In this document: piece after piece, positions 16,156 through 24,402 of the stretch
Layout: the number at the start of each line of letters is the position of its first letter
Position numbering within the stretch: the first letter of the stretch is position 1
From: Parafannyhessea umbonata
GTDB lineage: Bacteria > Actinomycetota > Coriobacteriia > Coriobacteriales > Atopobiaceae
Length of the DNA stretch: 64,000 nt
Reading direction: 5' to 3'
Assembly: GCF_012844235.1 (NCBI RefSeq)
Contig: NZ_JABAGR010000001.1
Span: forward strand, 248,001 to 312,000
The notes under the pieces: model-generated
The model's input: only the letters and a program-made list of their open reading frames with translations
The model's database searches: none
Told to the model about the DNA's origin: nothing
Program-made: the position numbers and the translations under genes

Positions 16156-18831
16156 ATGCCCCAAGACGTGCAACAATCGCTCTTTTCGCTGATGGGAGGC
16201 CCTGCGGGCCAGGGCGTGCCCGCGCCTGCGCTCGCGCCGGAGGAGGTGCCGCTCGACGCGTACGGCGACGTGGGCGCACAGGACGGCGCCCCCGCGGACG
16301 CCTGGGCCCCCGCGGACTACGTTCCCGCGGACGACCCCGCGCCCGTGCCGACGGCACCCGCGCGCCCGACCGTCGACCTGGACGGCCTCAACCCCGCGCA
16401 GCGCAAGGCGGCGGAGTGCACGCGCGGCCCGCTCCTGGTGCTCGCCGGCGCCGGCTCCGGCAAGACGCGCGTGCTCACGTACCGCATCGCCCACATGATC
16501 GCGGACGAGGGCGTGCGCCCGTGGCAGGTGCTGGCCATCACGTTCACCAACAAGGCCGCGGCCGAGATGCGCGAGCGTCTGGGCAAGGTGCTGCCCGGCG
16601 GCACGCGCGGCATGTGGATCTGCACGTTCCACGCCATGTGCGTGCGCATGCTGCGCGAGGACGCCGACCTTCTGGGTTACAAGCCAAACTTCACGATCTA
16701 CGACGACGACGACTCGAAGCGCCTGGTCAAGAGCATCATGAGCGACCTCGACCTCGACTCGAAGCAGTGCCCGCTGCCGGCGGTGCGCTCCAAGATCAGC
16801 CAGGCGAAGAACGCGCTCGTCTCCGCGGAGGAAATGTCCTCGCAGGCGCAGTCGCCCGTGGAGCGCGCGGCGGCGCGCGTGTACGCGGAGCTCGACCGGC
16901 GCCTTGCCCGCGCGAACGCTATGGACTTCGACGACCTGCTGATAAAGACGTTCGAGCTCCTGAGCAAGGAGCCGGAGGTGCTCGACCGCTACCAGGAGCG
17001 CTTCCGCCAGATCAGCGTGGACGAGTACCAGGACACGAACGCCGTGCAGTACGCGATCACGAACCTGCTTGCGAAGAAGTACCGCAACCTCATGGTCGTG
17101 GGCGACGACGACCAGTCCATCTATAGCTGGCGCGGCGCGGACATCAAGAACATCCTGAGCTTCCGCAAGGACTACCCGGACGCCGAGGTGGTGAAGCTGG
17201 AGCAGAACTACCGGTCTACCGGCCACATCCTGAACGCCGCGAACGCCGTGGTGCGCAACAACTCGCGCCGCGAGCAGAAGCGCCTGTTCACGGACCGTGG
17301 CGACGGCGAGAAGATCGAGGTGTTCCAGGCCGCGGACGAGCGCGACGAGGGACGCTGGATCGGCAGCGAGATAGAGAAGCTGCACGACCGCGGCACGAGC
17401 TACGACGACGTCGCCGTGTTCTATCGCACGAACGCGCAGTCGCGCACGCTCGAGGACATGTTCCTGCGCGCGGGCGTCCCGTACAAGATCGTGGGCGGCA
17501 CGCGCTTCTTCGACCGCGCCGAGATCCGCGACGTGATGGCCTACCTCAAGCTCGTCGTGAACCCGGACGACGACGTCAGCGCGCTGCGCGTCATCAACAC
17601 GCCGCGCCGCGGGCTGGGGACCACGTCCGTCAACCGCATCCGCGCCTACGCCGCCGAGCGTGGGATATCGTTCTTCTCGGCCGCGGAGGCGTGCGTCACG
17701 GAGCCGGGCGTCCTGAGCGCGAAGGCCAGGAACTCGCTTGCCGGCTTCACGAACGCGATCGAGGCGGCGCGCCACTTCGACGGCGACCTGGCAGACGTGG
17801 TGCAGATGATCATCGACCGCACCGGCCTGATCCAGGCGCTCGAGGCGGAGCAGACCATGGAGGCCGACGGCAGGGTCGAGAACATCAAGGAGTTCTTTGG
17901 CGTCGCGCAGGAGTTCGACGAGACGCACGAGGACGCGGCGGCGACGCTGGAGAGCCTGGAGCAGCTGCGCGAGGCCGGCGCGCTCGACGGCGGCGCGGCT
18001 GCGGCTGCGCCGGCGGCCGGGACAGACGGGCAGGGCGCGGGCGGGCTTCCTCCGGTGGCGGCCGAGAAGCTCCCCGCGTTCATGGAGTGGCTGGCCCTGA
18101 GGTCCGACCTCGACTCGCTCGCGGGGCAGTCGAGCGCCATCACGATGATGACGATCCACTCTGCGAAGGGCCTGGAGTTTCCCGTGGTGTTCGTGGCCGG
18201 CATGGAGGAGGGTATCTTCCCGCACCGCGCGCACGAGGGCGACGCGGAGTCCATCGAGGAGGAGCGCCGCCTTGCGTACGTGGCCATCACGCGCGCGGAG
18301 CGGAGGCTGTACCTGACGTACGCCGTGACGCGCCGCATGTTTGGCTCCGTGCAGACGAACCCGCGCAGCCGCTTCCTGAACGAGATTCCGCCCGAGGACG
18401 TGAACGCCATCGGCGTGGGGTCGTCCGGCTTCAGCGGCGTGGGATGGGAGAAGCGCGGCGACCGCCACGGCACGTACGGATCGGGTCGCGGGTCCGAGGT
18501 GTACGGAGGCCACGTGTTCGGCAGCCACACGCGCTCGACCGGCGGCGCCAGGCCAAGCGGCACCGCGGCTCCCAGCTGGCCGGGGCGCCCGATGGGCGGC
18601 GCGTCCGCGGGCGCGGGGGCGGGCTCTTCTCGCCCGGCGGCGTCAGCGCCCGTGCGCGACCGCAAGAAGGCTGAGGAGACGTTTGCGCCCGGCGACCAGG
18701 TGTCGCACAAGACGTTTGGGCCCGGCGTCGTGAAGGAGGCGTCCGGCGACACGATCACCGTGTACTTCACGCGGACCGGCAAGACGAAGAAGCTCATGAA
18801 GGGCTTCGCGCCCATCGTGAGGATCGGCTAG
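16156..18831 (+). CDS. pcrA: ATP-dependent DNA helicase PcrA/UvrD
   Basis: An 891-residue superfamily 1A 3'-5' helicase for repair and rolling-circle replication. After a Pro/Ala-rich N-terminal extension of about 70 residues, motif I is AGAGSGKTRVL, motif II VDEYQDTNA, motif III DDQSIYSWRGAD, then a HSAKGLEFP motif and VAITRAERRLYL. The C-terminal 50 residues (GDQVSHKTFGPGVV) form the Tudor-like RNA-polymerase-binding module of PcrA. An Ala/Gly-rich linker lies near residue 615. The start at 16156 follows GGAGGAG; an in-frame upstream ATG lacks such a site. Longer than typical PcrA (about 750) because of the extension and linkers. Confidence 0.93.
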   Translation: MPQDVQQSLFSLMGGPAGQGVPAPALAPEEVPLDAYGDVGAQDGAPADAWAPADYVPADDPAPVPTAPARPTVDLDGLNPAQRKAAECTRGPLLVLAGAGSGKTRVLTYRIAHMIADEGVRPWQVLAITFTNKAAAEMRERLGKVLPGGTRGMWICTFHAMCVRMLREDADLLGYKPNFTIYDDDDSKRLVKSIMSDLDLDSKQCPLPAVRSKISQAKNALVSAEEMSSQAQSPVERAAARVYAELDRRLARANAMDFDDLLIKTFELLSKEPEVLDRYQERFRQISVDEYQDTNAVQYAITNLLAKKYRNLMVVGDDDQSIYSWRGADIKNILSFRKDYPDAEVVKLEQNYRSTGHILNAANAVVRNNSRREQKRLFTDRGDGEKIEVFQAADERDEGRWIGSEIEKLHDRGTSYDDVAVFYRTNAQSRTLEDMFLRAGVPYKIVGGTRFFDRAEIRDVMAYLKLVVNPDDDVSALRVINTPRRGLGTTSVNRIRAYAAERGISFFSAAEACVTEPGVLSAKARNSLAGFTNAIEAARHFDGDLADVVQMIIDRTGLIQALEAEQTMEADGRVENIKEFFGVAQEFDETHEDAAATLESLEQLREAGALDGGAAAAAPAAGTDGQGAGGLPPVAAEKLPAFMEWLALRSDLDSLAGQSSAITMMTIHSAKGLEFPVVFVAGMEEGIFPHRAHEGDAESIEEERRLAYVAITRAERRLYLTYAVTRRMFGSVQTNPRSRFLNEIPPEDVNAIGVGSSGFSGVGWEKRGDRHGTYGSGRGSEVYGGHVFGSHTRSTGGARPSGTAAPSWPGRPMGGASAGAGAGSSRPAASAPVRDRKKAEETFAPGDQVSHKTFGPGVVKEASGDTITVYFTRTGKTKKLMKGFAPIVRIG

Positions 18832-18843
18832 CGGGAGGCCTTG

Positions 18844-19602
18844 ATGGACTGGACAGCGATCGTGTGGAAGGTCGTGTACCTGGCCGTGGCCGCCGCGGTG
18901 ACGCTTGTGGTGGACCGCGGCGTCACCCGCGTGACCAGGCGCGTGCTGGACGCCTCGTCCATACCGTCCGCGTCGATATTCGTGAACATCATCCGCGGCG
19001 TGATCTGGGCGTTTGGGCTGCTCTCCGTGCTGGAGCCCGTGTTTGGCATCAAGGCGACGGCGTTCGTGGCCGCCTTGGGCGTCACGTCCGTCGTGCTGTC
19101 GTTTGGCCTGCAGGACACGGTGTCGAACGTGTTCAGCGGGCTGGGGCTCATGCTGGGCAAGGTGGTGCAGCCGGGCGACTACGTGTCCGTCGGCGGCTTC
19201 GAGGGATTCGTGACGGACGTGAACTGGCGCAGCACCATCGTGCGCGACCGGCTGGGAAACGACCAGGTGATTCCCAACAGCGTGCTGAACAAGACCGCGT
19301 TCACGCGCAAGGGGGCGTCCTCGCTGGGGTGCTGCGGCGTGGAAGTGCTGGTGCGCCCCGACGCGGACCTCGCGCGCGTGAGCGACGAGGTGGCGCGCCT
19401 GGCGACGGAGGCCTTGGGCGAGCTTGCGGACGACGCGTTTGAGGTGGGCGTGACGTTTTCGGGCTTCGACGCGTACGGCACCCACGGCACGGTGTGGCTG
19501 CACGTGAGGCCGGACGTGGCGTTTGGCACGGCGCAGGACCGCGTGACGCGCGTGCTGCAGGGAAGGCCGTGGCTGGCGGACGCGGCCGGCGCACAGGAAT
19601 AG
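18844..19602 (+). CDS. small-conductance mechanosensitive channel, MscS family
   Basis: A 252-residue MscS-type channel that would release solutes on hypo-osmotic shock. Hydrophobic helices lie at about 5-25, 45-65 and 75-100. The pore-lining helix region reads AALGVTSVVLSFGLQDTVSN, followed by the beta domain start (VQPGDYVSVGGFEGFV), then NDQVIPNSVLN, a hallmark of the family, and a short alpha/beta tail. GGGAGG precedes the ATG at 18844. It starts 12 bases after pcrA, so co-transcription is likely, without obvious functional logic. Confidence 0.88.
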   Translation: MDWTAIVWKVVYLAVAAAVTLVVDRGVTRVTRRVLDASSIPSASIFVNIIRGVIWAFGLLSVLEPVFGIKATAFVAALGVTSVVLSFGLQDTVSNVFSGLGLMLGKVVQPGDYVSVGGFEGFVTDVNWRSTIVRDRLGNDQVIPNSVLNKTAFTRKGASSLGCCGVEVLVRPDADLARVSDEVARLATEALGELADDAFEVGVTFSGFDAYGTHGTVWLHVRPDVAFGTAQDRVTRVLQGRPWLADAAGAQE

Positions 19603-19650
19603 GAGACGACGCCGCGGGACATGCTTCCGCGCGGCAGACGGGGAGAGAAC

Positions 19651-20349
19651 ATGAAGCTTGGAATCATTGGCGCCATGGACGTAGAGGTGGAGCACCTGCG
19701 CGGCAAGGTGGTCGACCCCACGCACGTGAAGGTTGCCGGCATGGCGTTTGACGACGGCACCATAGGCGGGACGCCGGTGACCGTGGTGAAGTGCGGCGTG
19801 GGCAAGGTGGACGCCGCGGTGTGCGCCCAGGTGCTCATCGAGCGCTTTGGCGCTCAGGCCATCATCAACACCGGCGTCGCGGGCTCGCTGGACGCGCGCC
19901 TTAACATAGGCGACGTGCTGGTGTCCACGGACGCCGTGCACCACGACGTGGACGCGACGAACTTTGGCTACGCGCCCGGAGAGGTGCCGAGCCTGGGCGT
20001 CACGTACTTTCCCGCGGACGAGCGCCTGCGCAAGGCCGCGGCCGACGCGGTGCGCGCCGTGGCGCCGGACGTGGCATGCGTGGAGGGGCGCGTGGCATCC
20101 GGCGACCAGTTCGTGCGCACGCAGGGCGAGAAGGACCGCATCCGCAGGGCGTTTGGCGCGAGCTGCGTCGAGATGGAGGGCGCGAGCATCGCGCAGACCG
20201 CGTGGCTGAACGACGTGCCGTACGTGATCGTGCGTGCCATAAGCGACAAGGCGGACGGGTCTGCCGAGGTGGAGTACCCCGTGTTCGAGGCGCAGGCTGC
20301 CGAGCACTGCGCGAAGATCGTGAGCCACATGGTGGCGCACCTGTCGTAG
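19651..20349 (+). CDS. mtnN: 5'-methylthioadenosine/S-adenosylhomocysteine nucleosidase
   Basis: A 232-residue nucleosidase that hydrolyses MTA, SAH and 5'-deoxyadenosine to adenine and the 5-modified ribose. MKLGIIGAMDVEVEHL matches the family N terminus, with the catalytic region VEMEGASIAQTA (Glu that contacts ribose) and the acid in ISDKADGSA. GGGGAGAG precedes the ATG at 19651; the upstream in-frame ATG would add an unrelated basic segment. Its products could feed the mtnA/aldolase cluster on the opposite strand just downstream. Confidence 0.93.
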   Translation: MKLGIIGAMDVEVEHLRGKVVDPTHVKVAGMAFDDGTIGGTPVTVVKCGVGKVDAAVCAQVLIERFGAQAIINTGVAGSLDARLNIGDVLVSTDAVHHDVDATNFGYAPGEVPSLGVTYFPADERLRKAAADAVRAVAPDVACVEGRVASGDQFVRTQGEKDRIRRAFGASCVEMEGASIAQTAWLNDVPYVIVRAISDKADGSAEVEYPVFEAQAAEHCAKIVSHMVAHLS

Positions 20350-20385
20350 GCGCTTGGCGCAGGGCGTCCTGCGCCCATGAAGCGA

Positions 20386-20421
20386 CGGCCGGGCCGCAGC
20401 ATCGACGCCACGGCCCGGCCG
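20386..20421. terminator. bidirectional hairpin between mtnN and deoD
   Basis: CGGCCGGGCCG (20386-20396) pairs perfectly with CGGCCCGGCCG (20411-20421), 11 bp, between convergent genes. A smaller hairpin GGCGCAGG/CCTGCGCC lies just to the left. T-runs are weak. Confidence 0.55.
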
Positions 20422-20440
20422 CATTCCCGCTTATGTGCCG

Positions 20441-21163
20441 CTACGCGTAGTTGAGCGCGGTCTCCAGCGAGGCCTCCATCATGTTGGTGAAGCTCTTCTC
20501 GCGCTCGTCCGCGCTCAGCGACTCGCCCGTGAAGAACGTGTCCGAGACGGAAAGGATGGACACGGCCCTCTTGTGGCTGGTCTGGGCCTCGATGTAGAGG
20601 CCGGCCGTCTCCATCTCCACGCAGAGCAGGCCGAGGTCGCGGTAGCGAACGGGCGCGTCCTCGCGCGGGTTGTAGAACACGTCGGAGCTTACGACCTGGC
20701 CCACCTGGTAGCCGAAGCCCAGGCGCTCGCACGCCGCGACGGCGTCGCGCAGCATGTCCCAGCTCGCGGTGGGGGCCAGCTTGACGGGGGAGTCGTACAG
20801 GCTCGCGATGGAGGAGTTCGTGGCCGCGCTCTGCGCGATCACGATGTCGCCGGCGTGGAGGTCGTCCTGCAGGCCGCCCGTGGTGCCCACGCGGATGATG
20901 GCGTCCACGCCGACCTGCGTGTACAGCTCGTGCGCGTACAGGCACATGCTGGGGATGCCCATGCCGGAGCCCATGACGCTCACGCGCTTGCCCTTGTACG
21001 TGCCGGTGTAGCCCAGCATGTTGCGGACGTCGTTGAACAGGACGGGCGACTCGAGGTAGTGCTCCGCGATGAACTTGGCGCGCAGCGGGTCGCCGGGCAT
21101 GAGGACGACCTTCGCGACGTCTTCCTTGTTGCAGCGGATGCAGGCTGATGCGGTCTCGAACAT
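20441..21163 (-). CDS. deoD: purine-nucleoside phosphorylase, DeoD type
   Basis: A 240-residue hexameric-type nucleoside phosphorylase, converting purine (deoxy)nucleosides and phosphate to base and (deoxy)ribose-1-phosphate. Seen: MPGDPLRAKFIAEHYLE, GSGMGIPS, VGTTGGLQ (phosphate site), CVEMETAGLY (ribose site) and SVSDTFF. Last gene of the minus-strand set degV-aldolase-mtnA-deoD, with gaps of about 50 bases. In that setting it may phosphorolyse 5'-deoxy or 5'-methylthio adenosine and supply the 1-phosphate that MtnA uses. That is inference; its ordinary role is purine salvage. Confidence 0.93.
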   Translation of the reverse strand: MFETASACIRCNKEDVAKVVLMPGDPLRAKFIAEHYLESPVLFNDVRNMLGYTGTYKGKRVSVMGSGMGIPSMCLYAHELYTQVGVDAIIRVGTTGGLQDDLHAGDIVIAQSAATNSSIASLYDSPVKLAPTASWDMLRDAVAACERLGFGYQVGQVVSSDVFYNPREDAPVRYRDLGLLCVEMETAGLYIEAQTSHKRAVSILSVSDTFFTGESLSADEREKSFTNMMEASLETALNYA

Positions 21164-21213
21164 GGGGATTCCCTTCGCTTGTGGATGGTGGTTGCGTGCT
21201 GGCCGGGCGGTCG

Positions 21214-22335
21214 CTACTCAAAGAGCGCCGCGAGGCTCTGGGTGTACGGGGGACGGCAGATGCCCTTCTCGGTCACGATGGCCGTGATGAGGTCGTGGTC
21301 CGTCACGTCGAACGCGGGGTTGTAGCACTTGACCTCGGGCAGCGCCTTCGGCTCCGCGTAGAACATGGTCTTGATCTCGTCGGGGTCGCGCTGCTCTATC
21401 TTGATGTCGTCGCCGGTGGGGCAGTCGCGGTCGATGGTGGACGTGGGTCCCAGCACGTAGAACGGGATGCCGTAGTGCCTTGCCAGTATCGCGACGCCCG
21501 AGGTGCCGATCTTGTTCGCGGCGTCGCCGTTCATGGCGACGCGGTCGCAGCCGACCATGCACGCCTGCACCCAGCCGTTCTTCATCACGATGGACGCCAT
21601 GTTGTCGCAGATGAGCGTGACGTCGATCCCGGCGCGGTAAAGCTCGTAGCTCGTGAGGCGCGCGCCCTGCAGCAGCGGCCGCGTCTCGTCTGCGAACACG
21701 TGCACGCGCTTGCCGTGGTCGTGTGCGTAGTACAGCGGCCCCTGGCCCGTGCCGTAGCCCAGGCACGCGAGCGGACCGGCGTTGCAGTGCGTGAGCACGC
21801 CGTCCCCGTCCTTGAGCAGGCTCGCGCCAAGGCGGCTGATCTCCTCTGACATCGCGAGGTCCTCGCGGTGGATGGCGACGGCCTCCTTGCGGAGAAGCGC
21901 CACGATGCCGCTTGGGTCCTCGCCCCTGTGCGCGAGCGTCACGCCGTGCATGCGGTCCAGCGCCCACGAGAGGTTCACCGCCGTGGGGCGCGAGGAGTTG
22001 AGGTAGGCGCGCTGGCGCTCCATGGCAGAGGCGAACTCGTCGTAGCCCACGCCGCGCGCGGCCTCCTGGCGGGCGAGCACGTAGTAGCAGTAGCCGGCAC
22101 ACACGCCGATGGCCGGCGCGCCGCGCACCTTGAGCTGGAAGATGGCGTCGTACATGTCCTTCGCGTCCGCGAGCTCCAGGTACTCCAGCCTGTTGGGCAG
22201 AAGCGTCTGGTCGATTATCACGACCGCGCCCCCGTCCGCCCTCAGCTCCACCGCGTCCACGTTGGTGACGCCGCTCGTGGCGGCCTGCGTCGCAGCCGCC
22301 TCCGGCGTCTCCGGCTCTGGATCTTCCCCTGCCAT
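21214..22335 (-). CDS. mtnA: S-methyl-5-thioribose-1-phosphate isomerase family protein
   Basis: A 373-residue member of the MtnA/eIF2B-like isomerase family, which opens 5-modified ribose-1-phosphates to ribulose-1-phosphates. RGAPAIG (71-77), the catalytic Cys184 in THCNAG and the catalytic Asp264 in VGCDRV are all intact. The ATG at 22335 gives normal spacing from AGAAGG; a GTG three codons earlier is too close to that site. Next to a class II aldolase and a phosphorylase, it suggests a carbon-recovering route rather than the full methionine salvage pathway, whose other genes are not visible. Confidence 0.87.
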   Translation of the reverse strand: MAGEDPEPETPEAAATQAATSGVTNVDAVELRADGGAVVIIDQTLLPNRLEYLELADAKDMYDAIFQLKVRGAPAIGVCAGYCYYVLARQEAARGVGYDEFASAMERQRAYLNSSRPTAVNLSWALDRMHGVTLAHRGEDPSGIVALLRKEAVAIHREDLAMSEEISRLGASLLKDGDGVLTHCNAGPLACLGYGTGQGPLYYAHDHGKRVHVFADETRPLLQGARLTSYELYRAGIDVTLICDNMASIVMKNGWVQACMVGCDRVAMNGDAANKIGTSGVAILARHYGIPFYVLGPTSTIDRDCPTGDDIKIEQRDPDEIKTMFYAEPKALPEVKCYNPAFDVTDHDLITAIVTEKGICRPPYTQSLAALFE

Positions 22336-22383
22336 GGTTGTCACGCCCTTCTCGTCTGGTTCCGTCCTGTCCGGTCTGAATTG

Positions 22384-23094
22384 CTATGCGTTCGCGTCCG
22401 TGGCGCCTTCGCCTGCGTCGCCCGCTGCCGCGTCGTCGCGACGTGCCGCGCGGCGGCGATAGAATGCGCGCAGCCGCTCCAGGTGCGCGACGTCCTCTGG
22501 CGCAAGCGGCACGCCGCCGCCAAGGTCGTGCACGGCCTTGTAGATCTTCGCGCTGTGCTCGATCGTCTCCATGAGGTCGAACGCCGCCCAGACGTCGCCG
22601 CCCCAGGCGACCGCACCGTGGTTGGCAAGCAGCACGCCGTTGTAATCGTGGACGAACGGCATGAGGCTGCGCGGCACCTCGTCGGTGGAGAGCATCGCGA
22701 AGTCGGTCACGGGTATCTTGCCGAAGTTGAGCACGAGCTCGGGCAGGTAGGGCTCCGCGAGCTCGTGGCGGCAGATGGCGAACGCCGTGGCGAAGACCGG
22801 GTGCGCGTGGACGACGGCGCGCACGTCCGGGCGGGCGCGGTACACGGCAAGGTGCATCTTGACCTCGGACGAGGGGAAGCGTCCGGACGCGTCGTCCGGA
22901 AGCACGTTGCCGTCCAGGTCGCAGCGCACGAGCATGCCCGGCTCCATGCGCCCCTTGCTCACGCCCGATGGCGTGACGATGACCTCGTTCTCGCCGACGC
23001 GCACGGAGATGTTGCCGTCGTTGGACGCGACGTAGCCGCGGTCGTACAGGAGCCTTCCAACCTCGCAGATGTCTGCACGCACGTCCTTGCCCAT
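22384..23094 (-). CDS. class II aldolase, fuculose-1-phosphate aldolase family
   Basis: A 236-residue Zn-dependent aldolase/epimerase. Asn-Gly loop SNDGNISVR, SKGRMEPG, catalytic Glu in PSSEVKMHL, Zn ligands in VVHAHPVFATA and the third His in ANHGAV are present. Family members cleave fuculose-1-P, or in the DHAP shunt 5-deoxyribulose-1-P and methylthioribulose-1-P, to DHAP plus an aldehyde. Position beside mtnA favours the latter. The start at 23094 follows GGGAGG. The Ala/Asp-rich C terminus is not conserved. Confidence 0.82.
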   Translation of the reverse strand: MGKDVRADICEVGRLLYDRGYVASNDGNISVRVGENEVIVTPSGVSKGRMEPGMLVRCDLDGNVLPDDASGRFPSSEVKMHLAVYRARPDVRAVVHAHPVFATAFAICRHELAEPYLPELVLNFGKIPVTDFAMLSTDEVPRSLMPFVHDYNGVLLANHGAVAWGGDVWAAFDLMETIEHSAKIYKAVHDLGGGVPLAPEDVAHLERLRAFYRRRAARRDDAAAGDAGEGATDANA

Positions 23095-23161
23095 AGAGCC
23101 TCCCGGGATCTGTCGAGAAAAACGAGCGTGCCGGCGTGTGGGGGCGTCGGCACGCGTCAGC

Positions 23162-24034
23162 TTAGAAGTCGAGCTCGGCGTTCTGCACGCCCATGCCGGC
23201 CATCTCTGGGCCGGTGTGCACCAGGAGGTCTGCGGAGAGGTCGTGCCTCTGGACGCTCTCCACGTTGGGGACGGCCGCGCGCAGCTTCTGCTCGAGAGCG
23301 TCGTACAGGTCGCGCGTGGTGGAGGAGCAGCACACGGCGAGGCGGGTCCGCTTGTACTGGCGTGCCTTCTCCGCGACGAGCGAGACCATGGTGTCGAGCG
23401 CGCGGTCCCAGCCGCGGGCCTTCTTGGCGATGGTGTAGTAGCCCTCGTCGTCGCAGGTGAGGATCGGCTTGATGTTAAGCACGGAGCCGATGCGGTAGAT
23501 GTGGCCGTTGATGCGGCCGCCCTTGTACAGGAAGTCGAGCGACTTGACCGCGAAGAACACGTTGGACTGCTGCGCGACGGAGTCGAGCCTGCTCTGGAGC
23601 TGTTCGAACGGCACGCCCGCCTCGACCATCTGCACGGCGCGCTCGACGACCATGCCCGCGACCATGCCGATGGAGCGCGTGTCCACCACGATGATGGGGA
23701 AGTCCTCCATCTGGCCCGCAACCATGTGGGCGGTCTGGTTCGTGGCGGAGAGGGCACTCGCGATGGTGATGATGACTGCCTTCTGGTAGCCGTCGGCGCG
23801 TGCCTGCTCGAGCGTCGTCTGGATCTGGTGGGGGGAGGGGAGCGACGTCTTGGGGACCTCCGTCGCGAGGCGCCGAGTGACCTCGTCTGCCGTGATGTCC
23901 ACGCCGCTCTGGAACGTGGTGCCGTCCGCGTAGTTGATGTGCAGCGGCATGACCCTCACGTCGTGCTCGCGGCAGAACTCAGACGGGGTGTCCGTGCCAG
24001 AGTCGGTGATGACTGCGATGCGCTGGTTGTTCAT
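23162..24034 (-). CDS. DegV family fatty-acid-binding protein
   Basis: A 290-residue DegV/FakB-type protein. FakB proteins present a fatty acid to the kinase FakA for acyl-phosphate formation. Signature stretches: VITDSGTDTPSEF, VMPLHINYADGTTF, KTSLPSPHQI, VDTRSIGMVAGMVV, and the lid FLYKGGRINGH. The ATG at 24034 sits 5 bases after GGAGG; an upstream in-frame ATG would place that site inside the gene. First gene of the minus-strand cluster, so it may share the promoter of the aldolase and mtnA genes; the metabolic link is not obvious. A second degV lies at 47.2 kb. Confidence 0.88.
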   Translation of the reverse strand: MNNQRIAVITDSGTDTPSEFCREHDVRVMPLHINYADGTTFQSGVDITADEVTRRLATEVPKTSLPSPHQIQTTLEQARADGYQKAVIITIASALSATNQTAHMVAGQMEDFPIIVVDTRSIGMVAGMVVERAVQMVEAGVPFEQLQSRLDSVAQQSNVFFAVKSLDFLYKGGRINGHIYRIGSVLNIKPILTCDDEGYYTIAKKARGWDRALDTMVSLVAEKARQYKRTRLAVCCSSTTRDLYDALEQKLRAAVPNVESVQRHDLSADLLVHTGPEMAGMGVQNAELDF

Positions 24035-24402
24035 GGTATCCTCCGACATCCGGCGCAGCCGCGCCTCCGTTTGGCCCCCTCGCGCGGGCCCTCTGCGCGC
24101 ACCGCGCCGCGGCCTTCCGACGTGCGGAGTGCATGCACCTACTATAGTTCCCGTTTGCGCCCGCGCGCAAACAACGTCCCGGGAACCGCCATGTGGCCAC
24201 GCTCTTCTCGCCAGGCGCACCTGCGTGCACGTGCGCGTTTGCGCCCGGCCTCATGGGCACGCCGCTTGCGGAAAGCCTTGGAGGAGCTTTGTTATCGGTG
24301 GCCGATCGGCGAGGGGGTAGTTGCGGGTAACGTATCTTTATGTATGTGGCCCGCGAGGCGCGGGTCGCGACCGTTGGCGTCGACCTCGAAGAGAAAGCGA
24401 AC
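24035..24402. other. intergenic region between divergent degV and nhaA
   Basis: 368 bases without a convincing gene. It holds the degV promoter and a palindrome (listed separately), a second copy of the palindrome half GTTTGCGCCCG at 24237-24247, and a CTCTTCTCG word at 24202-24210. Near nhaA, TATCTT at 24333-24338 is a weak possible -10. Confidence 0.4.
24141..24172 (-). promoter_or_regulatory. degV promoter overlapped by a perfect palindrome
   Basis: On the minus strand, -10 TATAGT (24141-24146) lies 18 bp from a possible -35 TTGCGC (24165-24170). The inverted repeat GTTTGCGC-CCGC-GCGCAAAC at 24153-24172 covers the -35 region, where a repressor would block RNA polymerase. The regulator is unknown. 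Confidence 0.5.

Noticed and set aside
16120-18528. Minus-strand open frame of 802 codons opposite pcrA
   Set aside because: All helicase motifs are on the plus strand; the antisense frame is His/Val/Leu/Arg-rich without recognisable domains.
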